A DNA stretch of 64,000 bases. Source: an uncultured Ruthenibacterium sp. GTDB taxonomy: Bacteria > Bacillota > Clostridia > Oscillospirales > Ruminococcaceae. The translations under genes and the position numbers were made by a program. Positions 1 through 8,839 of the stretch are shown one piece after another. The stretch spans positions 1 through 64,000 of the forward strand of contig CALXBN010000030.1 of the NCBI GenBank assembly GCA_944386555.1, in the 5' to 3' direction. Numbering within the stretch: the stretch's first letter is position 1; the number at the start of each line of letters is the position of its first letter. The notes under the pieces are model-generated. The model did no database searches, was not told the DNA's origin, and saw only the letters and a list, made by a program, of their open reading frames with translations.

Positions 1-122
1 CAGCTCGCTGCACACCGAAATCGTTCCAACGACTTACCTATGCGCCCTCTCGGCTGGCTCTCTCCGAAAGAAAAACTTGCTGCTTTCTTTGAATCTCTCG
101 CTGTACAAGATGTTTGACAAAC

Positions 123-719
123 CTACACAATCGCTTCCGGCTGCCCGCCAGGCCGGCGGCCGGCCGCCTGCAGTTTTTCCCGGGTTTGGGCATTGATGGC
201 CGCCTTCACCGCCTGCAGATAGGGATGCCAGGCTGTCTGGGCCGTGCCGTGGGTCAAATTCAGGGTGTATTCCAAGGGGATCCAAGTGGACAAATCCGCC
301 CGGTTGTGCTGGTCGGTCACCTCCAGCTTGTCCAAAGCCTTGCACAGGCGCGCCTCCGGGCTTTCCCCCGCTGCCAGCTCGGCGTACAGGGCCGCCAGTT
401 CCCGCCGCTGGGGTTCCGGCTGGGAGGCCACCCAAGCATCCAGCAGCTGCGCTTCCCGCACCTCATGGGCGGCGTTCTTCTCGAAAACCGGGATGTCCCC
501 GGTGAATGCTTCCCCCAGATCATGGAACAGGCACATGCGCACCGTCTTGGCTATGTCCAGGCCGGGGAATTCGTCGGCCATCAGGCAGGCCATCAGGGCC
601 ATGCGCCAGCTGTGCTCGGCCACGCTCTCCTGGCGGCCGCTGCTCAGCCAGGAGTGGCGGGTCACTGTTTTCAGGCGCTCGGCCAGGGCCATGGCATCCA
701 GCAGGGCAGAAACTTCCAT
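123..719 (-). CDS. HD-domain phosphohydrolase, YfbR-like (5'-deoxynucleotidase family)
   Basis: The 198-residue protein is an HD-superfamily metal-dependent phosphohydrolase. The metal ligands are visible as H36 in the VAEHSWR segment, the H66-D67 doublet in LFHDLGE and a downstream D in the DKLEVTDQ helix. This spacing and length match the YfbR/HD_3 group, whose members remove phosphate from deoxynucleoside 5'-monophosphates. The substrate here is inferred. An AAAGGAG ribosome-binding site precedes a TTG at 722 and an ATG at 719, and I chose the ATG. The gene lies just downstream of the ftsH terminator, with no clear promoter of its own, so it may be expressed by readthrough. Confidence 0.85.
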   Translation of the reverse strand: MEVSALLDAMALAERLKTVTRHSWLSSGRQESVAEHSWRMALMACLMADEFPGLDIAKTVRMCLFHDLGEAFTGDIPVFEKNAAHEVREAQLLDAWVASQPEPQRRELAALYAELAAGESPEARLCKALDKLEVTDQHNRADLSTWIPLEYTLNLTHGTAQTAWHPYLQAVKAAINAQTREKLQAAGRRPGGQPEAIV

Positions 720-762
720 CAACTGTACGCTCCTTTCTTTGGGGGGCCCGGGCAGGCATCAA

Positions 763-788
763 AAAGGCCGTCTGCACAGACGGCCTTT
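763..788 (-). terminator. Intrinsic terminator of the ftsH operon
   Basis: An 11-bp perfect stem (AGACGGCCTTT and its complement) around a GCAC-type tetraloop is followed on the minus strand by five T. It lies 5 bases past the ftsH stop codon and closes the rnj-to-ftsH run. Confidence 0.85.
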
Positions 789-792
789 GGGT

Positions 793-2913
793 TTATTGCG
801 GTTCCGGGGAATCCGTCCCCTCGGCGGCAGGCTGTGCCGCCGGCGGTTCGGCGCCCGCCTGCTGTGCTGCAGCTTGTGCATCGTCCTGCGTGCCGGGTGC
901 ACTGGCGCGCTCTACCGCACGCTCGGCTGCCGCATCGTGGGGGGCCTGGGGTTCTGCCTCCTGGGAAGGCAGGGTCCCGCCGGTCATCAGCGTGCGGAAC
1001 TCCTCGCCCGTCAGCTTTTCCCGCTCCATCAGTGCGCCGGCCACCAGATGCAGCTGGTCCATATGGTCGCTGAGGATCTTGCGGGCAGTCTCATAAGCCT
1101 CGTCCAGCATCTCGCGGATCTCCTGGTCAATCTCTGCCGCCACTTCTTCCGAATAGCCCCTCCCCGCGCCGAAATCACGGCCCAGGAAGGTCTCGTTGGG
1201 ATTCTGGCCATACACCACCGGGCCCAGCCGTTCACTGAAACCATAGCGCATGACCATGGCCTTGGCAGTGCTGGTAGCCCGCTCCAAATCGTTGGAGGCA
1301 CCGGTGGAGATATCGTCCAGCACCAGCTTTTCAGCCACACGCCCGCCCAAAAGGCCCACGATCTCGTCCTCCATCTGATGCTTGGTGACGTAATTCTTGT
1401 CCTCTGCGGGCAGGCTCATGGTATAGCCGCCGGCCATGCCGCGAGGCACAATGCTGATCTCGTGTACGGGGTCGGCCGTTTTGCTGTAGTAGTGGGTAAT
1501 GGCGTGGCCTGCCTCGTGATAAGCCGTCAGGCGCTTCTCTTTCGGAGTCACCACCCGGCTGCGCTTTTCGGGGCCGGCCACCACCTTGATGCTGGCTTCC
1601 TCGATATCCTGCTCGGTGATGGCCTTGCGCCCGCGCTTGGCCGCCAGCAGGGCGGCCTCGTTTACCAGGTTTTCCAGGTCAGCCCCCGAGAAGCCTGCGG
1701 TGGATTTGGCCACCGTGCGCAGGGACACATCCGGTGCCAGAGGCTTGTTGCGGGTGTGCACCTTCAGGATCTCCTCCCGGCCCTTCACATCGGGCAGGCC
1801 CACATACACCTGCCGGTCAAACCGGCCGGGACGCAGCAGGGCTTTGTCCAGGATATCCGCCCGGTTGGTGGCAGCGATGACGATGACGCCCTCATTGGCG
1901 GCAAAGCCGTCCATCTCCACCAGCAGCTGGTTCAGCGTCTGCTCCCGCTCGTCATGGCCGCCGCCCAGGCCGGTGCCGCGCTGGCGGCCCACAGCGTCAA
2001 TCTCGTCGATGAAGATCACCGACGGCGCGGCTTTTTTGGCCTTGTCAAACAGGTCGCGCACGCGGGAGGCGCCCACGCCCACGTACATTTCCACAAAATC
2101 CGAGCCAGACATGGTGAAAAAGGGCACGCCAGCCTCGCCGGCCACTGCACGGGCCAGCAGGGTTTTGCCGGTGCCCGGAGGGCCCACCAGCAGCACACCG
2201 TGGGGGATGCGCGCCCCCAAGGTGTTAAATTTCTGCTGGTTTTTCAGGAATTCGACGATCTCCTCCAGCTCTTCCTTTTCCTCATCGGCGCCGGCCACAT
2301 CGGCAAAGGTGGCCTTGCGGCCCTGCTCGGCCTGGTCCTTCACTTTGGCACGGCCCACGTTCATGGCCTTGCCGCCGCCGGACTGGGTGTAAACAAAGTA
2401 ATAAAAGGCAGCCATGATGATGACGCTGAGCAGGATGAAGGGGATCATGGTGACCCAGAAGGGCGTCTCGGTGGCGGGGATGAAGTCACAGCTCCAGGTC
2501 TGGCCGGGGTTGTTGGTCTCGTAAATTTCTTTGTAGCGGTCCAGATTGTTGACGAACTGATTGAGCAGCGGCATGGTGTAGAGGATCTGCCGCTGGGTGC
2601 CGTTGACGTATACCTCGGACTGCTGGCTGCCGAACACCTGGCCCCATCCGGCAGCCTGCTGTGCCTGCTGGTCCTCTGCCTCCTGCTGCGCCAGCGCCTG
2701 GCTGGCATCTTCCATGAGGGTGATCTCCATCGCGCCGTTGGACAGATTCAGCGTGGTGTCGGCCACCTCGCCGCGCTCATAATAACCGATGATCTCGCTG
2801 TACTTGTAGGACTGGGTGGCATCGCTGCTGGTGCTGGTCATCACAAACATCAGGATGAGCAGCCCCAGGATCAGCAGCAGCACCAGCCCGTTGGTTCCTC
2901 TGCGTTTGTTCAA
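793..2913 (-). CDS. ftsH: ATP-dependent zinc metalloprotease FtsH
   Basis: This is the membrane-anchored AAA+ protease that degrades misfolded membrane proteins and regulators. An N-terminal membrane helix (about residues 10-26), an extracytoplasmic segment and a second helix (about 153-176) precede the AAA+ domain. The Walker A motif GPPGTGKT is at 244-251, followed by the Walker B FIDEID. The peptidase zinc motif HEAGH is at 466-470. The C-terminal tail is Pro/Ala/Glu-rich and disordered. The start is a TTG at 2913 with an AGAGGA site six bases upstream. A longer frame to 2979 would add 22 residues unlike the family. With the TTG start the protein has 706 residues, slightly longer than usual. 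It follows hpt, a conserved Firmicute arrangement. Confidence 0.95.
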   Translation of the reverse strand: MNKRRGTNGLVLLLILGLLILMFVMTSTSSDATQSYKYSEIIGYYERGEVADTTLNLSNGAMEITLMEDASQALAQQEAEDQQAQQAAGWGQVFGSQQSEVYVNGTQRQILYTMPLLNQFVNNLDRYKEIYETNNPGQTWSCDFIPATETPFWVTMIPFILLSVIIMAAFYYFVYTQSGGGKAMNVGRAKVKDQAEQGRKATFADVAGADEEKEELEEIVEFLKNQQKFNTLGARIPHGVLLVGPPGTGKTLLARAVAGEAGVPFFTMSGSDFVEMYVGVGASRVRDLFDKAKKAAPSVIFIDEIDAVGRQRGTGLGGGHDEREQTLNQLLVEMDGFAANEGVIVIAATNRADILDKALLRPGRFDRQVYVGLPDVKGREEILKVHTRNKPLAPDVSLRTVAKSTAGFSGADLENLVNEAALLAAKRGRKAITEQDIEEASIKVVAGPEKRSRVVTPKEKRLTAYHEAGHAITHYYSKTADPVHEISIVPRGMAGGYTMSLPAEDKNYVTKHQMEDEIVGLLGGRVAEKLVLDDISTGASNDLERATSTAKAMVMRYGFSERLGPVVYGQNPNETFLGRDFGAGRGYSEEVAAEIDQEIREMLDEAYETARKILSDHMDQLHLVAGALMEREKLTGEEFRTLMTGGTLPSQEAEPQAPHDAAAERAVERASAPGTQDDAQAAAQQAGAEPPAAQPAAEGTDSPEPQ

Positions 2914-2979
2914 ATTGGGTTCCTCTTTCTCCGCGCACCACGCGGCTGGGTATTGCGCCCGCCCTGCCGGGCGCGGCAC

Positions 2980-3531
2980 TTATACGGAATACACTTCCGG
3001 TTTCAAAATACCGATATACGGCAGGTTTCGGTAGTGTTCATCATAATCCAAGCCGTAGCCCACCACAAATTCATCGGGCACGGTGAAGCCCACATAATCG
3101 GCCTGCAGGTCCACCCGGCGGCGGCTGGGCTTATCCAGCAGCGTGGCAATGCGGATGGAGCGGGGCCCGCGGCTGGCCAGCAGCTCTTTCAGGTAGCTGA
3201 GAGTCATGCCGGAATCCAGGATGTCCTCCACGATCAGGATGTCCTTGTCCTCCAGGGGCATATCCAGATCTTTCACGATTTTCACAACGCCGGAGCTTTT
3301 CACGCCGGAGCCATAGCTGGACACCACCATGAAATCGATTTCAGCGGGCGTATCAATCTGGCGCATCAGGTCCGCCAGGAATACCACGGCGCCTTTGAGC
3401 ACCGTCACCAGCAGCAAGTTGCGCCCCCTGTAATCCGCCGTGATGGTTTTTCCCATCTCGGCTACTTTGGCGCGCACCTCTTCCTCACTCAGCAGCACCC
3501 GCAGCACATCGCTATGCATGTTGTCATTCAT
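2980..3531 (-). CDS. hpt: Hypoxanthine phosphoribosyltransferase
   Basis: The enzyme converts hypoxanthine or guanine plus PRPP to IMP or GMP in purine salvage. The PRPP-binding motif is visible as [13 protein letters not shown], preceded by the flexible-loop YGSG segment, and the protein ends in the family's [15 protein letters not shown] signature. The length of 183 residues is normal. The start at 3531 follows GGAGGAAG by eight bases. The upstream ATG at 3546 only encodes that ribosome-binding site. The gene overlaps the 3' end of tilS by 8 bases, so translation is probably coupled in the tilS-hpt-ftsH order known from Bacillus. Confidence 0.95.
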   Translation of the reverse strand: MNDNMHSDVLRVLLSEEEVRAKVAEMGKTITADYRGRNLLLVTVLKGAVVFLADLMRQIDTPAEIDFMVVSSYGSGVKSSGVVKIVKDLDMPLEDKDILIVEDILDSGMTLSYLKELLASRGPRSIRIATLLDKPSRRRVDLQADYVGFTVPDEFVVGYGLDYDEHYRNLPYIGILKPEVYSV

Positions 3532-4888
3532 TTTGTCTTCCTCCATTCGCCGCCCAGGTGATCACCACGGCGGTTTTCGTCTGGCCGGACACACCGGCCC
3601 CCTCGCAAAAGCCGAAAGGTGCGGCCCACAGTACCCGGCTGCCCTGTACCAGCACCGGCGACAGGGCGCGCGCCGCAAGGGGCAGGCCCGCCTCGGAATA
3701 CCACTTGCGCAGCGGCTTGGCAACGCCGCGGCCCGCCGGGGTGAAACTGTCACCGGCCCGGCGGGTGCGAAACTGTGTATTCAGGTATATTTTATCATAA
3801 TCGGCGGCAAATTTTAACCCTTTTTTGTGATCTTTCGCAAGATTTTTACACCGGGCCGCGTCCAGCAGCTCCACCCGCAGCAAGCCGCCGGGCACCGGAA
3901 AACTGCCTTCGGCAAAAGGCAGCTTCCACTGCTGCTGGGCAAAGCCTGCGGCCGGGCACGCCTGCAGCAGCCCACCGGTACACCGCAGCACGCATACGCC
4001 CAGGTCCACTGCGCCGCTGCCCGCGCATATCAGCCGGTACACCGCGCCGGTGAGGGCCGCTTTCTCCGGCGCGGCGCCCAGGCTGCCGATCATCTGCCGC
4101 ACCGCCGCCCTGGCCAGCGCCGGATGTGCGGTGCGCAGCGGCCGGATGCGCCAAACGCCCTCGGCCGCACGCGCCTGCGCCAACAGGCCGGCCGCCTGTC
4201 CGTCCAGGTAATCGGCGGTGTCCCGCATCTCGGCGGCAAAGCGCGCCAGGGCTGCCGCTGCACCGGAGTGCACTCCTTCCAGGGCAGGCAGTACCCGGCG
4301 GCGCACCCGGTTGCGGGCATATTGGTCCGTGGCGTTGGTCTCATCTTCCACATGGGGCACACCCTGCTGGGCCAGATAGGCCGTCACCTGGGCCCGGGTC
4401 ACATCCAGCAGCGGGCGGATGAAAGGCCCGCGCACCGGAGGGATGCCCGCCGCCCCCCGCACGGCCGCGCCCCTGGCCAGATTCAGCAGGACGGTCTCGG
4501 CCTGGTCTCCGGCGGTATGGGCGGTGGCCACTTTGATCTTTTCTCCTGCGGCCAGCCCTTCCAAAAAGGCATAGCGCCGGGTCCGGGCCCATGCTTCCCC
4601 CGCGCCGGCAGGCGGCGTCAGCCGGCACACATGCAGCGGCACGCCGTACCGGGCGCACTGGCTGCGCACAAACGCCTCGTCCCCGTCTGCCCCGGCCCGC
4701 ATGCCGTGGTTCACATGGGCAGCCTCCAGGCAGATGCCCAGGCTTTGGCGCTGAGTAAACAAAAAATGGAATAATGCCATCGAGTCCGCTCCTCCGGAGA
4801 GGGCCGCGATGACAGTATCCCCTGGTTTAAGCATGTCATACCGGGCCAGCGCCGCCCGGGCAAGAGCGGGAAGGTCAGTAATCTGCAT
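3524..4888 (-). CDS. tilS: tRNA(Ile)-lysidine synthase
   Basis: TilS adds lysine to C34 of the CAU-anticodon isoleucine tRNA so that it reads AUA. The PP-loop ATP-binding motif SGGADS lies at residues 31-36, followed by the family's AAHVNHGMR and [11 protein letters not shown] segments. The C-terminal half holds the weaker TilS substrate-binding domain ([10 protein letters not shown] near the end). At 454 residues it is a full-length two-domain form. I chose the ATG at 4888, whose first bases overlap the dnaB end by 14 nucleotides. The frame stays open upstream to 5020, but that part is only the dnaB antisense-free overlap and has no family match. Confidence 0.95.
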   Translation of the reverse strand: MQITDLPALARAALARYDMLKPGDTVIAALSGGADSMALFHFLFTQRQSLGICLEAAHVNHGMRAGADGDEAFVRSQCARYGVPLHVCRLTPPAGAGEAWARTRRYAFLEGLAAGEKIKVATAHTAGDQAETVLLNLARGAAVRGAAGIPPVRGPFIRPLLDVTRAQVTAYLAQQGVPHVEDETNATDQYARNRVRRRVLPALEGVHSGAAAALARFAAEMRDTADYLDGQAAGLLAQARAAEGVWRIRPLRTAHPALARAAVRQMIGSLGAAPEKAALTGAVYRLICAGSGAVDLGVCVLRCTGGLLQACPAAGFAQQQWKLPFAEGSFPVPGGLLRVELLDAARCKNLAKDHKKGLKFAADYDKIYLNTQFRTRRAGDSFTPAGRGVAKPLRKWYSEAGLPLAARALSPVLVQGSRVLWAAPFGFCEGAGVSGQTKTAVVITWAANGGRQNE

Positions 4889-6254
4889 GCTGATAATCCA
4901 CATTGGTAAAGCGGGTGTGGGCGCCGTCCCAGGCAAGATCCACCTTGCCCACTTCACCGTGACGGTTCTTGGCCACAATGCACTCTGCCACGGTTTTGTC
5001 GGCCTCCTCGCTGTTGTCATAATATGCGTCCCGATACAAGAACAGCACCACGTCGGCGTCCTGCTCGATGGAGCCGGAGTCTCGCAGGTCGCTGAGGACG
5101 GGACGGTGGTCGGTGCGGTTTTTTTCCGCCGAACGGGAGAGCTGGCTGAGGGCGATGATGGGCACGTTCAGCTCCTTGGCCATGATTTTCAGGTTCCGGG
5201 TGATCTCGCTGATTTCCTGCACACGGTTTTCCGTGCGCTTGCCGGTGCTCATCAACTGCAGGTAGTCTACGATCACCAGACCGATGTCCGGCTTCGCGGG
5301 ATCCTGGTTGACGCGGCGGATCTTGGCCTTCATCTCCGGGATGGTGATGTTGGAGGTATCGTCCAGGTAAATATGGGTGCGCGCCAGCACCTCACTGGCG
5401 CGGGCCAGGTCCGTCCAGTTTTCCGCCGACAGCTTGCCCGTGCGGAAAGCCTGGCTCTCGATGGCTGCTTCGCCCGAGAGGATGCGGCTGACCAGCTGGT
5501 CCTTCGTCATCTCCAGGCTGAACACGGCCACCGGAATATTCTGCTTTTTGGCCACGTTGGTGGCGATATTCAGCGCAAAGGAAGTTTTGCCCATGCCGGG
5601 GCGGGCCGCCAGGATGATCAGGTCCGACCGGCCCAGGCCGGTGAGCATAGTGTCCAGATAGGTGAAGCCCGTGGGGATGCCCAAGTACTTCTCCTTGTTG
5701 GGGCCGCTGATCTCCTGCAGGTGGGCATAGGTATCCAGGATGACACTGTTGATGGGCGTCAGCGCCGTGGAGTCCCTGCCGGAGCGGATCTCGTAGATTT
5801 GCTGCTCGGCACTCTCCAAAAGCAGGTCCGCGTCCGTCTCCTCACCGGTGCGCTCCAGAATGGTTTTGGCCGCCTGGATCAGCTGGCGCACCCGGTACTT
5901 TTCGGCGATGATTTTGACATAGGTATCCGTATGGCTCAGCGCGGGCACGGTCTCGGCCAGCTGGGTCAGGTACACTTTGGCCTCGTCCTCGCCGGGAAAG
6001 ATCCCCGCGTCCTGTACGGCGGCCAGCAGGGTGACAAAATCCACCGGGGCACTGGCCGTGAACAGGCGCATGATCTCCGCAAAGATCTCACCGTTTTGAC
6101 GCGCATAGAACATCTCCGGGCGCAGGCTTTCCACGATTTTGGGGATCAGGTCCCCATCGATCAGCGCCGCGCCCAGCACGGCCTGCTCGGCTTCGATGCT
6201 GTAAGGCAGATTGACCCCCAGCGCTTCCAGCGAAAGCTCCATATTTGCCGCCAT
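4875..6254 (-). CDS. dnaB: Replicative DNA helicase DnaB
   Basis: This is the hexameric 5'-3' helicase at the replication fork (called DnaC in Bacillus). The N-terminal helical domain begins with LPYSIEAEQAVLGA, the canonical start of the family. The RecA-like domain carries the Walker A ARPGMGKTS, the LGLVIVDYLQLM-type Walker B and the GSIEQDADVV motif near the end. There is no intein and no frameshift. The ATG at 6254 follows GGGAGGT at a good distance. A GTG nine bases upstream overlaps that site. At 459 residues it is normal. It lies between rplI and tilS in the conserved rplI-dnaB block. Confidence 0.96.
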   Translation of the reverse strand: MAANMELSLEALGVNLPYSIEAEQAVLGAALIDGDLIPKIVESLRPEMFYARQNGEIFAEIMRLFTASAPVDFVTLLAAVQDAGIFPGEDEAKVYLTQLAETVPALSHTDTYVKIIAEKYRVRQLIQAAKTILERTGEETDADLLLESAEQQIYEIRSGRDSTALTPINSVILDTYAHLQEISGPNKEKYLGIPTGFTYLDTMLTGLGRSDLIILAARPGMGKTSFALNIATNVAKKQNIPVAVFSLEMTKDQLVSRILSGEAAIESQAFRTGKLSAENWTDLARASEVLARTHIYLDDTSNITIPEMKAKIRRVNQDPAKPDIGLVIVDYLQLMSTGKRTENRVQEISEITRNLKIMAKELNVPIIALSQLSRSAEKNRTDHRPVLSDLRDSGSIEQDADVVLFLYRDAYYDNSEEADKTVAECIVAKNRHGEVGKVDLAWDGAHTRFTNVDYQHADY

Positions 6255-6299
6255 TGCCTGCACCTCCCTGCCCGGGCCCGTTTTGCGCTTCCGCCGCCC

Positions 6300-6743
6300 T
6301 TACTCTTCCACTTTCACGTTGATTTTTGCCGTTACTTTCGGGTACACTTTCACCTCGACCGGGTGTGTCCCGAAAGTTTTGATGTCGCCGTCCAGCACGA
6401 TTTTGCGCTTGTCTATGGCCTCGCCCAGCTCTTTGCTCACGGCAGCGGCAATGTCCTTGCTGGTGACGCTGCCGAACAGGCGCCCGCCTGTTCCTGCCTT
6501 GGCCTTGATGGTGACGGTTTTGCCGTCGATACGGCCGGCCAGCGCCCGGGCTTCGGCCAGTTCTTCGGCCGCATGGTGCGCCACCGCGTCTGCCTTGGTC
6601 TTCACTTCGTTCATGGCTGCGGCGTCGGCAGGCACCGCCAGTTTTCGGGGAAACAGGAAATTGCGGGCGTAGCCGTCCGACACTTCATAGACCCCGTCTT
6701 TTTTGCCGATGGATTTCACATCCTGTTTGAGAACCACTTTCAT
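6300..6743 (-). CDS. rplI: 50S ribosomal protein L9 (bL9)
   Basis: L9 has an N-terminal domain bound to 23S rRNA near the L1 stalk and a C-terminal domain on an elongated helix. The first residues MKVVLKQDVKSIGKKDG and the DGYARNFLFPRKLA segment are signature sequence for the family. The protein has 147 residues, a standard length. The start at 6743 follows an AAAGGGGAG site. The frame upstream is only open non-coding sequence. A promoter with a 17-base spacer lies 37-65 bases upstream, so rplI-dnaB can be transcribed separately from gdpP. Confidence 0.96.
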   Translation of the reverse strand: MKVVLKQDVKSIGKKDGVYEVSDGYARNFLFPRKLAVPADAAAMNEVKTKADAVAHHAAEELAEARALAGRIDGKTVTIKAKAGTGGRLFGSVTSKDIAAAVSKELGEAIDKRKIVLDGDIKTFGTHPVEVKVYPKVTAKINVKVEE

Positions 6744-6779
6744 GGGAATGCTCCCCTTTCCGATTGGGATTGTGCCCCT

Positions 6780-6808
6780 ATCATAGCACAGGGGCGCGGC
6801 CGGGGCAA
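6780..6808 (-). promoter_or_regulatory. Sigma-A promoter for rplI
   Basis: On the minus strand TTGCCC is followed after exactly 17 bases by TATGAT, and TGC immediately upstream of the hexamer makes an extended -10. It lies in the gdpP-rplI gap, 36 bases before the rplI start. Confidence 0.65.
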
Positions 6809-6821
6809 GGCCCCGCACGTT

Positions 6822-8795
6822 TTACTTTTTTCCGCCCGTCTGCGTCTGGGCCGAGCGGTACTGGGCAATGGCATCCAGCAGGCGCTGCTTGGCCTGGGCC
6901 AAGCTGGTATCCCGCAGCTGCACGCCGGCCATGGTCAGATGGCCGCCGCCGCCCAGCTGCTCCATAATCAGCTGCACGTTCACCTCGCCCATGCTGCGGG
7001 CAGAGATGTTGATCTGCCCGCCCACATCCACGGCCACAAAGCTGGCCTGCACACCGTCGATGGTAAGCAGGTCGTTGGCGGCCTGCGGGATCACCACATT
7101 GTGTTCAGGGGGCAGCTCGTCGCTGCACACCACCGCGCAGCCCAGGTAGATCTCCGCCTCGGTGACCAGCTGGGCCTTGAAGGCATAGTCCTGGAACGAG
7201 GAATTGAACAGGCGTTTGACCGCTTGGGTCTGCGCGCCGCAGCGGCGCAGGAATGCGGCCGCTTCAAATGTGCGCACGCCTGTGTGCAGGGCAAAATTGC
7301 GGGTGTCCAGCATGATGCCCGCCAGCAGCGCCTGGCCTTCGGCCGGTGTCAGCTTGGATTCCTTTTTATCGCTGCCGATGTACTGCAGCAGTTCCGTCAC
7401 CAGTTCCGACGCACTGGAGGCATAGGGCTCGTGGTAAAAAATAACGCTGTCATCGATGTGACCCACGCATTTGCGGTGATGGTCGATGACCACCACGTTG
7501 GCGGCGCGGCGGTACACCTCTTCGCTCTCCAGCAGGCCGGGCATGTGGGTATCCACAATGACCACCAGCGTGCCATCGGTCATGCGGGCCAGCGCATCCG
7601 TTGGCGAGAGGAAATCGGTGTCGCCGCTGCGGTGCATGTCTTCGATCAGGCTGCGCGCCAGGCTGTGTCCCTCGTCCACCACCACATGTACGGTTTTCTG
7701 GCAGATCCGCGCAAAGCGGGCCATCCCCACGCAGGCACCCACGCTGTCCAGATCAGAGGCTTTGTGGCCCATTACCAACACGTCGCTGCTCTGGGCCATC
7801 AGGTCCTTCAGCGCGCTGGCGATGATGCGGCTGCGCACCTTGCTGCGTTTTTCCACGCTGCGGGACACGCCGCCGTAGAAAGCAAATCCGTCTTCGGTGC
7901 GCACGGCGGCCTGGTCTCCGCCCCGGCCCAGGGCCATATCCAGGGCCTGTACGGCCATGGCCTCACCCTCGGCCAAAGTGGCCGCGCCGCGCCCCACGCC
8001 GATGGACAGCGTAACCTGGCCGCTCTCCTCGCCGCCCAGGCCGCGCACGGTATCCAGTATGGCAAACCGGGCCTTGATGATCTGCTGCATGTGGCGCTCC
8101 TCCACCACCGCCAGATAGCGGGCGGAACCCACCCGGCGCATAAAGCCGGTGGTGGCGCCGATGAACTGCTCCAGCGCCGACTCCACCTGGCCCATGATGC
8201 GGGTGCGCTCGGCCTCGCGCATCTCTTTCAGGATCTCATCGTAGGTATCCACTTCCAGCAGCATCACGCTGGGGCGGGTGGCCATGTACTCGGCGGCCTG
8301 ATGCTTCAGAACGGTGTTGTCGGCAAAGTACAGCACCTGCAGCCCGCCATCCGCCAGACTGGCGCCATACACGGTATAGCGGCGGCCGCCGTATTTGTAA
8401 TCAGCCCCTTCGGCGCCGGTACATGCCGTCTGCACGGCTATGCCCGGCAGCACATCCTCCAGCGGCATCAGGCAGACATCGCGCCCGCCGGCCAGGTCCG
8501 CCAGGAAAGCATCGTTGTACCAGGCCACGCGGCCGTCGGTGACGATCAGCACCGGGATGGGCATGGCGCTGAAGCTGTCACGGGATGTGCCCGCCTGCCC
8601 GCCGTGCAAAAAGCGCGCCACCTGCCGGCGGAAGCGCCGCAGGAAAAAGGCAAGCCCCAGGCACCACAGTGCGAACACCACAGCCACCGCAGCCAGATAA
8701 CGGGGCTGGGCGGCCGCCAGGGCCACGCACAGCAGCACGCAGGCGCCCGCCAGGGCCGCCAAAACAGTATCCAGAGCCCAGAAACGTTTGTTCAT
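6822..8795 (-). CDS. gdpP: Cyclic-di-AMP phosphodiesterase GdpP (DHH family)
   Basis: GdpP hydrolyses cyclic di-AMP to pApA and so affects potassium, cell-wall and beta-lactam responses. Two N-terminal membrane helices (about residues 7-52) are followed by a PAS-like sensor (about 80-165), a degenerate GGDEF domain (about 170-300) and the catalytic DHH domain with MGHKASDLDSVGA, IVDTHMPG and VIDHHRK. A C-terminal DHHA1 domain ends in GGGGHLTMAG. The length of 657 residues is typical. It sits between the RNase J gene and rplI, as in many Firmicutes. The GGDEF active-site residues are not intact, as is usual for this family. Confidence 0.94.
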   Translation of the reverse strand: MNKRFWALDTVLAALAGACVLLCVALAAAQPRYLAAVAVVFALWCLGLAFFLRRFRRQVARFLHGGQAGTSRDSFSAMPIPVLIVTDGRVAWYNDAFLADLAGGRDVCLMPLEDVLPGIAVQTACTGAEGADYKYGGRRYTVYGASLADGGLQVLYFADNTVLKHQAAEYMATRPSVMLLEVDTYDEILKEMREAERTRIMGQVESALEQFIGATTGFMRRVGSARYLAVVEERHMQQIIKARFAILDTVRGLGGEESGQVTLSIGVGRGAATLAEGEAMAVQALDMALGRGGDQAAVRTEDGFAFYGGVSRSVEKRSKVRSRIIASALKDLMAQSSDVLVMGHKASDLDSVGACVGMARFARICQKTVHVVVDEGHSLARSLIEDMHRSGDTDFLSPTDALARMTDGTLVVIVDTHMPGLLESEEVYRRAANVVVIDHHRKCVGHIDDSVIFYHEPYASSASELVTELLQYIGSDKKESKLTPAEGQALLAGIMLDTRNFALHTGVRTFEAAAFLRRCGAQTQAVKRLFNSSFQDYAFKAQLVTEAEIYLGCAVVCSDELPPEHNVVIPQAANDLLTIDGVQASFVAVDVGGQINISARSMGEVNVQLIMEQLGGGGHLTMAGVQLRDTSLAQAKQRLLDAIAQYRSAQTQTGGKK

Positions 8796-8839
8796 GGTTC
8801 CACCTCCGCATCACCCGGGCCGGGCCGGGCGAACCGTTA

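Noticed and set aside
1-122. Possible RNA gene or gene end at the left edge
   Set aside because: Only a weak short hairpin is visible, and no tRNA, rRNA or protein family could be recognised in the fragment.
244-3561. Open frame of 1105 codons on the plus strand opposite the HD gene, ftsH and hpt
   Set aside because: It is antisense to three certain genes, has no ribosome-binding site, and is rich in His, Gln and Gly as expected for a shadow frame in GC-rich DNA.
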